Source of the DNA: an uncultured Candidatus Saccharibacteria bacterium
Lineage (GTDB): Bacteria; Patescibacteria; Saccharimonadia; Saccharimonadales; UBA4665
DNA: 24,190 nt
Assembly: GCA_946482575.1 (NCBI GenBank)
Contig: CAMLRZ010000014.1
Coordinates: forward strand, 1-24,190
Direction: 5' to 3'
Under the pieces are notes generated by a model. The model worked only from the letters and a program-made list of their open reading frames with translations, was not told where the DNA came from and searched no databases. Numbering within the stretch: position 1 is the first letter of the stretch; the number at the start of each line of letters is the position of its first letter. Position numbers and translations under genes: made by a program. Shown here one piece after another: positions 7,440 through 12,662 of the stretch.

Positions 7440-8253
7440 CTTGGGTGTATAAATGCTGTTGTAGGGCGGCTCGAACCTGGTCGGGCGACTGTAGCGCCAG
7501 CTTGGCAATATCCTGGGCGTAGAAGCGGCGCTTTTGCAATGAGTTCACCGAAATGACGTTAATTCCGTGATCGAGTTGACGCATGTAGTTAACCTGCTGA
7601 CGTGCTCGCTCTGCTGGATCACGAATCAGGGCCAATTGGCGTGCGCGCTTTTGGAAACCATCAATGACGATGCTATCGGGTAGAGCTAGCCAACCGAGTC
7701 CGTGGTACAGCAGATCGTGTTCATTCAAGAAGGGGTCCAGGCTGAACAGAAACGTGCCATCTTCGGCAAAGCGATCCATGAAATACGTTGCGGCATATTC
7801 TTTGCCATCAAACGGTTCCAGCTTGATGCCCCGACCTTGATCAGCGAGTGCTTTGTTTAGGGGTTGTACAAGATCGCACGCTGGCGCAAGCCGCAGGTGG
7901 TACTGTGTTTGCTGCAGACCATTCTCGGACTGTGTCTCGATGCTCGACACAATTCCTCCGGCAGCGAGCAGGGGTCGGAGCGCTGTCTGACATAGTTGCG
8001 TTCCATGAATTCTCCGGACGGTGTGATGGTACAACGATATGTCTTCGCCTGCAGTGAGCTCAGTGTCGCCGTATGTGATTGTTTGCGCCCAGTTATAGCC
8101 GGGTTGGCCCAGGGCAGCGTTGGCGTACCATCCGGCATACGCGTAGCTTGGGATTCCCAATGTGCTGGCATCACTGATATCGGGTTCGCGCGCAGTAATT
8201 TCGTACACGTCCTGCAAGAGCGGATCTGCTGGTTGCTCAATATATTGCCGCAT
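7432..8253 (-). CDS. Unrecognised soluble protein (273 aa)
   Basis: I do not recognise the family. The protein has no signal peptide and no membrane segment, so it is probably cytoplasmic. It is mixed alpha/beta in character, with a Gln-rich, helical C-terminus (residues 215-273) containing several basic positions. The phrase GLGWLALPD near residue 190 resembles GWLALGA in the 370-residue protein at 16267-17379, hinting at distant kinship; this is weak. The start at 8253 is chosen over the upstream ATG at 8292 because a promoter (TTGCGC, 17 nt, TATAAT) lies between them and predicts a transcript starting about 4 nt before 8253. The stop overlaps the end of the MarR gene. Confidence 0.8.
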   Translation of the reverse strand: MRQYIEQPADPLLQDVYEITAREPDISDASTLGIPSYAYAGWYANAALGQPGYNWAQTITYGDTELTAGEDISLYHHTVRRIHGTQLCQTALRPLLAAGGIVSSIETQSENGLQQTQYHLRLAPACDLVQPLNKALADQGRGIKLEPFDGKEYAATYFMDRFAEDGTFLFSLDPFLNEHDLLYHGLGWLALPDSIVIDGFQKRARQLALIRDPAERARQQVNYMRQLDHGINVISVNSLQKRRFYAQDIAKLALQSPDQVRAALQQHLYTQAT

Positions 8254-8263
8254 AAGTGAAAGT

Positions 8264-8292
8264 ATTATATAACCAAGCCAGGAATTGCGCAA
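8264..8292 (-). promoter_or_regulatory. Promoter of the 273-aa gene
   Basis: On the minus strand TTGCGC (8292-8287), 17 nt, TATAAT (8269-8264). It gives a leader of only about 4 nt. Confidence 0.72.
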
Positions 8293-8331
8293 ATTATTGT
8301 ATAATTATGTCGTTGTCCATGCTGTTTATGG

Positions 8332-8337
8332 TATAAT
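8332..8337 (+). promoter_or_regulatory. -10 box of the tmRNA gene
   Basis: A perfect TATAAT lies 11 nt before the mature 5' end (GGGGCTG at 8349). This leaves room for a few nucleotides of 5' leader to be removed by RNase P. A second TATAAT is at 8300-8305. Confidence 0.6.
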
Positions 8338-8348
8338 ACAAGGTATGT

Positions 8349-8754
8349 GGGGCTGAATTTTAAGCTCGACGTTGGACTTTATCGGTTAGATTCGCAGGTC
8401 GCTTGTCAGCGTTATAGGCAAACCTTTCTAATTGCAAACGCAAAAGAAACTGCAAAAAGCTGGATTGCACAAGTTAACGAGACTCTCGTTGGCCGTCAAG
8501 CCGCTTATGCACAAGCTGCCTAGTTTATAGACAGCAATGTCTGATGTGACGCCGGATAGCTGAAAGACATTTCATATCTTCTGGACGCTCGCGCGGAAGT
8601 GTTCCGCTCGCGTGCTAAGACCTGGAACTGTGGCTAATGCACTATTTGTTTGTTTTTATGTGTGTTGGCCAAGATTTTTAAAACAGACTATGCCTGTAGA
8701 CGACTAACCAAGATAAACCGGCGGACGCGGGGGCGGTACCCGCCAGCTCCACCA
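8349..8754 (+). ncRNA. ssrA: Transfer-messenger RNA (tmRNA)
   Basis: Rescues stalled ribosomes and tags their products for proteolysis. The 5' end GGGGCTGAATTTTAAGCTCG matches the tmRNA consensus, and GGGGCTG pairs with CAGCTCC before the ACCA end (8744-8754). The tag reading frame begins at the conserved resume codon GCA (8434) and ends at TAG (8521-8523). It encodes 29 residues starting ANAKETAKSW and ending AYAQAA, a typical protease-recognised Ala-rich end but long for a tag. Total length is 406 nt, near normal. Odd point: the T-arm has the expected GCGGG/CCCGC stem (8727-8731, 8739-8743), but its 7-nt loop reads GGCGGTA instead of the conserved TTCRANY. A second copy of the 3' end occurs at 8858-8879. 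Confidence 0.93.
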
Positions 8755-8792
8755 AAGTAAAAACCTCATCTGGAAAGATGGGGTTTTTACTT
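8755..8792 (+). terminator. Terminator of the tmRNA gene
   Basis: A long A-rich/T-rich stem (AAGTAAAAACC with its complement ending TTTTTACTT) closes on a TGGAA loop and begins immediately after the encoded CCA. Confidence 0.85.
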
Positions 8793-8804
8793 GCATGAAT
8801 TAAT

Positions 8805-8865
8805 GCGGGTACCGTAGTAATAAGAATTGCCAGTGGCAATTCGACCCAGCTACATACGTACCCGC
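8805..8865 (+). other. Large palindromic hairpin carrying the second tmRNA 3' end
   Basis: GCGGGTAC (8805-8812) pairs perfectly with GTACCCGC (8858-8865). Inside are GTAG/CTAC and an 8-bp GAATTGCC/GGCAATTC hairpin. It looks like a tmRNA T-arm whose loop has been replaced by about 50 nt, followed by an intact acceptor strand and ACCA. There is no matching 5' acceptor strand, so it is not a tRNA. Confidence 0.6.
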
Positions 8866-8875
8866 CAGCTCCACC

Positions 8876-8919
8876 AAAGAAAGCGTCTCACCCCTGGAAG
8901 GGTGGGGCGTTTTCTTTTA
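8876..8919 (+). terminator. Terminator after the duplicated tmRNA 3' end
   Basis: AAAGAAAGCG... pairs with ...GGGGCGTTTTCTTT around a CTGGAA loop. It is laid out like the first tmRNA terminator. Confidence 0.8.
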
Positions 8920-8932
8920 TGCGCGTTCTGGG

Positions 8933-8961
8933 TCGACTGCTTAAATTAATGCGTATATACT
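8933..8961 (+). promoter_or_regulatory. Promoter of the anchored extracellular protein gene
   Basis: TCGACT (8933-8938), 17 nt, TATACT (8956-8961), then 7 nt to ATG at 8969. Leaderless layout. Confidence 0.6.
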
Positions 8962-8968
8962 TGTGCTT

Positions 8969-9559
8969 ATGAGAAAACTGAATGATAGCGGCATAGCCGC
9001 ATTGGCAGTAATAGGTTTAGTGTTGTTGCTTGGAGTAATTGGATTTATTGGCTATCACGTCAATAGCAAGTACAGAGAGAACAGCAAGCAGGATGGTTCA
9101 AGTCAGGCGGCTACCACTTCCAAAAAATCTCAATCCACCAATGAAGCTACGGTGGTTGAATATGGATCTATCGAGGGAGAAGCTTCATATCCGTCTGAGG
9201 GCTTACCTGAAGATGAAGAGGTGTGTGCTGTTAACGTAAATGATCAATCAAAAATATTTTGCGACAAGGAAGTTGGTGCTAGATTTGCTGCGCAGGACAA
9301 ATGTGTAATTGGAGACATGAATTGCAATAAGCCAGCCCCAGATCTAAGCTATTCAATTAAAGTACCTGTTGGAGAATACTACGTATACTCAACCGCCGAA
9401 AGCAGGAATCCAGGCTACAAAGCTTACTACAATGAATTTTCGAAATGTGGCAATTCGGTTGACTGTCCCGCTTCAAGTCATAAAAAGTACATCAAGGTTG
9501 TAGTTGAAGCAAATCGTACAGTTAGTAACATAGATCCATCAGACTGGTATGCTCAATAA
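8969..9559 (+). CDS. Membrane-anchored extracellular protein, unknown
   Basis: A 196-residue protein with a short basic/polar N-terminus and one strong hydrophobic helix (about 8-28), then a Ser/Lys/Gln/Thr-rich spacer (32-58). The C-terminal domain of about 135 residues should lie outside the membrane. It has a beta-sandwich feel (GSIEGEASYPSEGLP near 66; VPVGEYYVYS near 129), resembling carboxypeptidase-regulatory-like or CNA-B-like folds. It carries six Cys that could form disulphides. I cannot name the family. A GTG at 8963 is in frame, but the ATG at 8969 fits the leaderless promoter better. Codon use is resident-type. The gene lies directly downstream of the tmRNA repeat. Confidence 0.85.
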   Translation: MRKLNDSGIAALAVIGLVLLLGVIGFIGYHVNSKYRENSKQDGSSQAATTSKKSQSTNEATVVEYGSIEGEASYPSEGLPEDEEVCAVNVNDQSKIFCDKEVGARFAAQDKCVIGDMNCNKPAPDLSYSIKVPVGEYYVYSTAESRNPGYKAYYNEFSKCGNSVDCPASSHKKYIKVVVEANRTVSNIDPSDWYAQ

Positions 9560-9649
9560 CCCCAGGTTCATCGCCTAGCGGCAGTAAGGATTGAGTCGGT
9601 TGGCATAGATGCACTACCTATTTTAATATTTGCTTGCTTTGACATAAAG

Positions 9650-9678
9650 TTGCACCCAGATCGCTATTATTATAAAAT
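9650..9678 (+). promoter_or_regulatory. Promoter of GC-rich unit 3
   Basis: TTGCAC (9650-9655), 17 nt, TAAAAT (9673-9678). A perfect TTGACA at 9639-9644 lies just upstream but is badly spaced from any -10. The leader is about 63 nt. Confidence 0.6.
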
Positions 9679-9747
9679 ATACTTGACTTCGTGCCAGCCA
9701 GGCATGCAAGGTCCAGTTCTTTCCAGTTCAAATCCCTAGGAGCCCCC

Positions 9748-9915
9748 GTGCCCCAGAACCTCGCGCTTCGCTTGCTGCTGGCCGCCCTCATGTTCGCCCT
9801 GGGATGCTGGGTGATGTTCGCCGGCTTTGGTCGTTACCCCTTGGGCTTTGCGGCCGGGTGCGCCTTGGCCGGAGGTGGCTTTTTGGCCGCTCTGCCCAAG
9901 CGCTGGCGCTCGTAA
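9748..9915 (+). CDS. Tiny two-helix membrane protein (unit 3, gene 1)
   Basis: A 55-residue protein starting at GTG with AGGAG 5 nt upstream, a clear ribosome site. There are two hydrophobic helices (about 6-24 and 30-47) joined by a short Gly/Tyr loop (GFGRYPLG), and a basic tail PKRWRS. The predicted hairpin has both ends on the same side of the membrane. Family unknown. The frame extends upstream, but the ribosome site selects this GTG. It is the first of four similar small genes in one unit. Confidence 0.7.
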   Translation: MPQNLALRLLLAALMFALGCWVMFAGFGRYPLGFAAGCALAGGGFLAALPKRWRS

Positions 9916-9941
9916 CCCCTAGCTCCCACAAGGTGAAGCTA

Positions 9942-10109
9942 ATGTCTGAGCACTCTGTTCGTCGTGGCCTCCTGCTGCTCGCCATCATGGCGATTGGCGT
10001 GGTTGCGATCGGTGCCGGAGTCAAGTACGACAACCGGTATCTGTTCGTTCCCGGTGTCATTGCTGCCGTTGGTGGCTTTGTAATTTTCACCGGATCCTCC
10101 CGACGGTAA
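9942..10109 (+). CDS. Tiny two-helix membrane protein (unit 3, gene 2)
   Basis: A 55-residue protein with ATG start and AGGTG 6 nt upstream. Layout matches gene 1: helix 1 (about 9-26), a polar turn (KYDNRY), helix 2 (about 32-50), basic end SSRR. Sequence identity to gene 1 looks low, but length, hydrophobic pattern and tail agree, suggesting old paralogues. It lies 26 bp after gene 1. No known family recognised. Confidence 0.72.
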   Translation: MSEHSVRRGLLLLAIMAIGVVAIGAGVKYDNRYLFVPGVIAAVGGFVIFTGSSRR

Positions 10110-10128
10110 GTAAGGTGGTGGCAAGACA

Positions 10129-10392
10129 TTGAATAGCGGATCACCCTCGCTGGTGGCGATTTGCGTTGTCCTGCAGCTCATTGGCTTCGGTCTGATCGCC
10201 CTGGCGTTCATCTTTGGACGAGACCGTGCAGTTGTGCGACTTCGAGTGGTGGCTGTGGGCGTTCTCCTGCTCGTGCCTAACTTCGTTCGCGCCGCCATCC
10301 ACATAGATCGTCCCGACCTCGTAACTGTGAGCGTGATAGTGACCGCTGGCGACCTGATCCTTCTGATTAGGCCGCCCAAGTTGCGTCGTTGA
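10129..10392 (+). CDS. Small three-helix membrane protein (unit 3, gene 3)
   Basis: An 87-residue protein read from a TTG start at 10129, 10 nt after AAGGTGG; no in-frame ATG or GTG is available near this ribosome site. It has three hydrophobic stretches: about 8-27, 35-53 and 63-79. Positive charges lie between the first two (GRDRAVVRLR) and at the end (RPPKLRR). It is in the same unit, 19 bp after gene 2. Function unknown. The TTG start is the main uncertainty. Confidence 0.62.
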   Translation: MNSGSPSLVAICVVLQLIGFGLIALAFIFGRDRAVVRLRVVAVGVLLLVPNFVRAAIHIDRPDLVTVSVIVTAGDLILLIRPPKLRR

Positions 10393-10427
10393 CCGCAAGG
10401 CAACGCGCTCAAGAAAGGAACATGCAA

Positions 10428-10565
10428 GTGAACAAGGCTGGTCTGATCGCCGGAGTCATGGTGATCCTCACTCTCATCTTCGCTGTCACGCCCGGTATGG
10501 GTGCGGTCGCCGTTGTCTGTGGCCTTCTGGCGCTGTTCGCGCTGGTGGGCTCTCGAAAGGGCTGA
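10428..10565 (+). CDS. Tiny two-helix membrane protein (unit 3, gene 4)
   Basis: A 45-residue protein. GTG at 10428 is preferred because AGGA lies 8 nt upstream; an ATG at 10422 in the same frame is only 2 nt from that site. The protein is two helices (about 4-20 and 24-40) around a TPGMG turn, with basic end GSRKG. It is the last gene of unit 3, followed by the long stem-loop and terminator. Family unknown. Confidence 0.62.
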   Translation: MNKAGLIAGVMVILTLIFAVTPGMGAVAVVCGLLALFALVGSRKG

Positions 10566-10574
10566 TCTGGAACA

Positions 10575-10640
10575 CAAGAACCGTAGGGGGAGGCTCGCAA
10601 AGGCGCATTCGCGTCAATCTTTTTTTGCGATGTCTCCCCC
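10575..10640 (+). repeat. Conserved downstream element of unit 3 (stem-loop, copy A)
   Basis: The stem GGGGGAG (10586-10592) pairs with CTCCCCC (10634-10640), with an inner CGCAAA/TTTGCG helix. The stretch CAAGAAC...GGGGAGG...GGCGCAT..GCG recurs after unit 4 (11222-11262), so the two elements are homologous rather than merely similar in shape. Confidence 0.65.
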
Positions 10641-10654
10641 AGCCCTTCACCCTG

Positions 10655-10676
10655 AACGCCGTTAGAGGCGTTTTTT
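10655..10676 (+). terminator. Terminator of GC-rich unit 3
   Basis: AACGCC pairs with GGCGTT around GTTAGA and is followed by a T-run (TTTTTTATTT). Confidence 0.85.
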
Positions 10677-10678
10677 AT

Positions 10679-10707
10679 TTGAAAGTTTACAATAATTATT
10701 ATAGAAT
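10679..10707 (+). promoter_or_regulatory. Promoter of GC-rich unit 4
   Basis: TTGAAA (10679-10684), 17 nt, TAGAAT (10702-10707). It begins 3 bp after the unit 3 terminator. The leader is about 124 nt and contains AAAGTTCAGTTCTTT, close to AAGGTCCAGTTCTTT in the unit 3 leader. Confidence 0.7.
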
Positions 10708-10837
10708 ATACCCAACTTTGCGGGAGGTAACTCTTCAAAGTTCAGTTCTTTGGTCGCTGCAGATGCCCCATGCGTCGTCGCTAGCGTCTGACGCGTCAAC
10801 AATCGTGCATATTCGTGCAGCAGAGGAGGTGATTCTT

Positions 10838-10990
10838 ATGCGGTCGATGGTCTTTGCGCTTGTCGGTCTGGTTGCCGCTGTGCTCGCACCGTATTTGGCG
10901 CACATAGGTCATACAGCCTGGGCGCTGGTGTCTGCAGCTGCGTGCTTCTTCTTTCTGGGCAGGGCAATATATCGCCGCCCTCCTCGCTAG
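10838..10990 (+). CDS. Tiny two-helix membrane protein (unit 4, gene 1)
   Basis: A 50-residue protein with an excellent ribosome site, GAGGAGGTGA, 6 nt before ATG. Two hydrophobic helices (about 4-21 and 26-43) are linked by a short loop with two His (AHIGHT), and the tail YRRPPR is basic. This is the same plan as the unit 3 proteins. Family unknown. The leader upstream of it is unusually long and holds GCGTC/GACGC dyads. Confidence 0.75.
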   Translation: MRSMVFALVGLVAAVLAPYLAHIGHTAWALVSAAACFFFLGRAIYRRPPR

Positions 10991-11038
10991 AAGCGCACAA
11001 TCCTGTCCGTATCGAGAGAGAAGGGAGGTGTGAGCCTC

Positions 11039-11200
11039 ATGCGTAAGAGCACGAAGATTCGACTTGTAGCGGTTCTGTGCTTCCTGAGCTCCGTTGGAGC
11101 ACTGGCCGCTAGCCAGGGCGTGATAAGTGGCTTCCTGGTGGTGGCTGGCCTTGCGTGCATCGTTGCTGGTGCAACGGCCGCCCGCGCCGAGAAGAAGTAA
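11039..11200 (+). CDS. Tiny two-helix membrane or secreted protein (unit 4, gene 2)
   Basis: A 53-residue protein with AGGGAGGTG upstream of ATG. It has a basic N-terminus (MRKSTKIR), a hydrophobic segment ending in ALAAS that could be a cleavable signal peptide, a second hydrophobic helix (about 28-45) and a charged tail RAEKK. It could be either a membrane hairpin or a short secreted peptide. It lies 48 bp after gene 1 and is followed by the conserved stem-loop. Confidence 0.72.
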   Translation: MRKSTKIRLVAVLCFLSSVGALAASQGVISGFLVVAGLACIVAGATAARAEKK

Positions 11201-11221
11201 CGCCGTAAGGCGTAGAACGAT

Positions 11222-11285
11222 CAAGAACTGCTGGGGAGGGGCACGTAATGGCGCATCAGCGCTGTACTACTTACGTTGCCCCTCC
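11222..11285 (+). repeat. Conserved downstream element of unit 4 (stem-loop, copy B)
   Basis: A stem of 14 bp with one bulged T forms between 11235-11248 and 11271-11285. It shares CAAGAAC, GGGGAGG and GGCGCAT blocks with the unit 3 element in the same order. The 3' arm ends in CCTCC. Confidence 0.65.
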
Positions 11286-11303
11286 TTAGCTGAACCACTC
11301 GAC

Positions 11304-11335
11304 AATAAAAAAGCACCCGAAAAGGGTGTTTTAAT
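11304..11335. terminator. Bidirectional terminator between GC-rich units 4 and 5
   Basis: CACCC (11314-11318) pairs with GGGTG (11324-11328), flanked by an A-run on the left and a T-run on the right. It can therefore end unit 4 on the plus strand and the DUF4419 gene on the minus strand. Confidence 0.82.
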
Positions 11336-11351
11336 TTATGCAAAAAATGGG

Positions 11352-11425
11352 AGGTGGCGGCAGATGAGCGAGCGGGAAACTGGCGGAAGCCAGAACCACG
11401 CCGAAGCGCATTCATCTGCCGACCT
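11352..11425 (-). other. Stem-loop downstream of the DUF4419 gene
   Basis: 11352-11367 pairs with 11412-11425 over 14 bp with a 2-nt bulge, and an inner CTGGC/GCCAG hairpin sits in the loop. It lies between the stop codon at 11461 and the terminator, as in the other GC-rich units. Confidence 0.65.
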
Positions 11426-11460
11426 GATCGTCGATGCCAGGATTTTTGTACCTCAGACCG

Positions 11461-12543
11461 TCAGAGAGACTTCACGATGCCCCAGCCGAGCCGCGGTGTC
11501 AGGACCGGCAGGTCCTTGGTGCTGGTGAGCTTGATGCCCAGTACACCGCTGATCAGGTGCTGCAGGGGCTGGGGCGAGTCGGAGACTCCCATCTTGCCGA
11601 TCGGAACGGACGTGACGTGCGAAGCGAACTGCCCCACGCGCATGCCGTCCCAGCTGCCGTCCCACCACATGAAGTTGTCGCGCAGCACCGGGCTGCTCGT
11701 GGGCATACGCAGGTGGGCGAACAGCGCGGTGATCCAGCCGCGGACGAACGGGCCCTCGGCCTCGTCCTTCCACTCGTAGAGCTTCTCCCAGAAGTCGCCC
11801 AGGTTGATCTCCAGTCCTGCGATGTCGCAGTAGATCGAGTGCAACAGGTGGTTGACGGCCTGCAGATAGTACCGCAGCGCCGGGAAGAGCTCCATGAGCT
11901 GGTCGGTGTTCTGCCGGAGCAGCAGCCAGTCCTCGGGCGTGCCCTCGACCTGGATGTGCGGGATCCGGCAGTGGGCGGGCAGCTGGTAGTCGTGGTACGG
12001 ACCGGCTGCGTCCATGAAGGCGCCGATCAGGGCCATGCGCTCCTCGGTGTCCACGGTGGACAACTTGGGGACGAACAGCTCACTGAGCGGCCGACCGATG
12101 GCCTCCTTGAGCTGCATGTAGAAGCGCTCGTAGGTGTTGGCCCGGTCCCACAGGTGCGTGTGGAGGATGCGTGGACTGTCCAGCCAGTCGGGGCCCAGCA
12201 GTTCGCGGTAGCGGTCGGGGAACTGGCGGATGTGCTCGCAGATCTCGCTGACCACGGCGTACCAGAACACCTCGGGTCGCAGGCCCAGCCCCAGATGGGC
12301 GGCGTAGGCCTGGTGGGTGCCCTGGATCAGCAGGCTCGCGGTGGGGACGGACTCGGCGCCGAAGGCGGCCGGGGTCAGACTACCGAGGTTATGCGAGCCG
12401 ATGTCCGTGACGCGGGTGAGTTTGCTGCGGCTGATCCGGTCAACGGTGTGCCTTCCCAACACGCTGGTCAGGAAGCTGGTCGTTGCCTCTTCGGTGACCT
12501 GTCCGGTCCCTCGCCTGTTGTCCGGGATGTTGATGTGGTGCAC
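11461..12543 (-). CDS. DUF4419-like protein (GC-rich unit 5)
   Basis: A 360-residue protein, read from GTG at 12543 with AGGAG 6 nt upstream. It is soluble, with no signal peptide. The pattern fits the DUF4419 family as I know it: an early region with an exposed hydrophobic/His stretch (THQAYAAHLGLGLRPEVFWY, near 75-95), a motif around IPHIQVEGTPEDW (mid-protein), and FWEKLYEWKDE toward the C-terminal third. The biochemical role of the family is unknown to me. Codons are strongly G/C-ending, so the opposite strand shows a long false frame. The gene is divergent from the GH37 gene, and their promoters interlock. It is a single-gene unit with leader, stem-loop and terminator. Confidence 0.75.
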   Translation of the reverse strand: MHHINIPDNRRGTGQVTEEATTSFLTSVLGRHTVDRISRSKLTRVTDIGSHNLGSLTPAAFGAESVPTASLLIQGTHQAYAAHLGLGLRPEVFWYAVVSEICEHIRQFPDRYRELLGPDWLDSPRILHTHLWDRANTYERFYMQLKEAIGRPLSELFVPKLSTVDTEERMALIGAFMDAAGPYHDYQLPAHCRIPHIQVEGTPEDWLLLRQNTDQLMELFPALRYYLQAVNHLLHSIYCDIAGLEINLGDFWEKLYEWKDEAEGPFVRGWITALFAHLRMPTSSPVLRDNFMWWDGSWDGMRVGQFASHVTSVPIGKMGVSDSPQPLQHLISGVLGIKLTSTKDLPVLTPRLGWGIVKSL

Positions 12544-12614
12544 GAAGTTCTCCTGAGAGTGAAGGTACACTGTGGGGTTGCCACAGCGGTCGATCCTGGC
12601 GGGATGACCTGCAG

Positions 12615-12643
12615 ATTATAAAATATTTTAGAAAAAAAGTAAA
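12615..12643 (-). promoter_or_regulatory. Promoter of the DUF4419 unit
   Basis: On the minus strand TTTACT (12643-12638), 17 nt, TATAAT (12620-12615). The leader is about 65 nt and contains a CTGTGG/CCCACAG hairpin. Confidence 0.72.
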
Positions 12644-12656
12644 CTTTCGGTATACT
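12628..12656 (+). promoter_or_regulatory. Promoter of the GH37 gene
   Basis: TTAGAA (12628-12633), 17 nt, TATACT (12651-12656), then 6 nt to ATG at 12663, so the message is leaderless. It overlaps the divergent promoter, so the two should compete. Confidence 0.68.
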
Positions 12657-12662
12657 AAAAGC

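Larger units (their letters stand above)
8736..8879 (+). repeat. Direct repeat of the tmRNA 3' end (two 22-bp copies, 122 bp apart)
   Basis: The bases 8736-8757 (T-stem 3' side, acceptor strand, ACCA and AAG) recur identically at 8858-8879. Each copy is followed at once by its own terminator. Such repeats of a tmRNA 3' end are the usual footprint of integrase-mediated insertion, but the interval here is only about 100 bp and holds no gene. Confidence 0.8.

Noticed and set aside
8731..8858. Group I intron in the tmRNA T-loop
   Set aside because: Such introns are known, but the interval is about 120 nt with no intron core, and the first copy already has a full acceptor end and terminator.
8801..8876. 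A tRNA gene ending at the second CCA
   Set aside because: There is no 5' strand to pair with the acceptor, and no anticodon arm; the palindrome occupies the whole length.
11434..12621. Long open frame (395 codons) on the plus strand
   Set aside because: It is antisense to the DUF4419-like gene. High GC at third positions removes stop codons from the opposite strand. The product is low-complexity Val/Gly/Arg/Glu and has no ribosome site.
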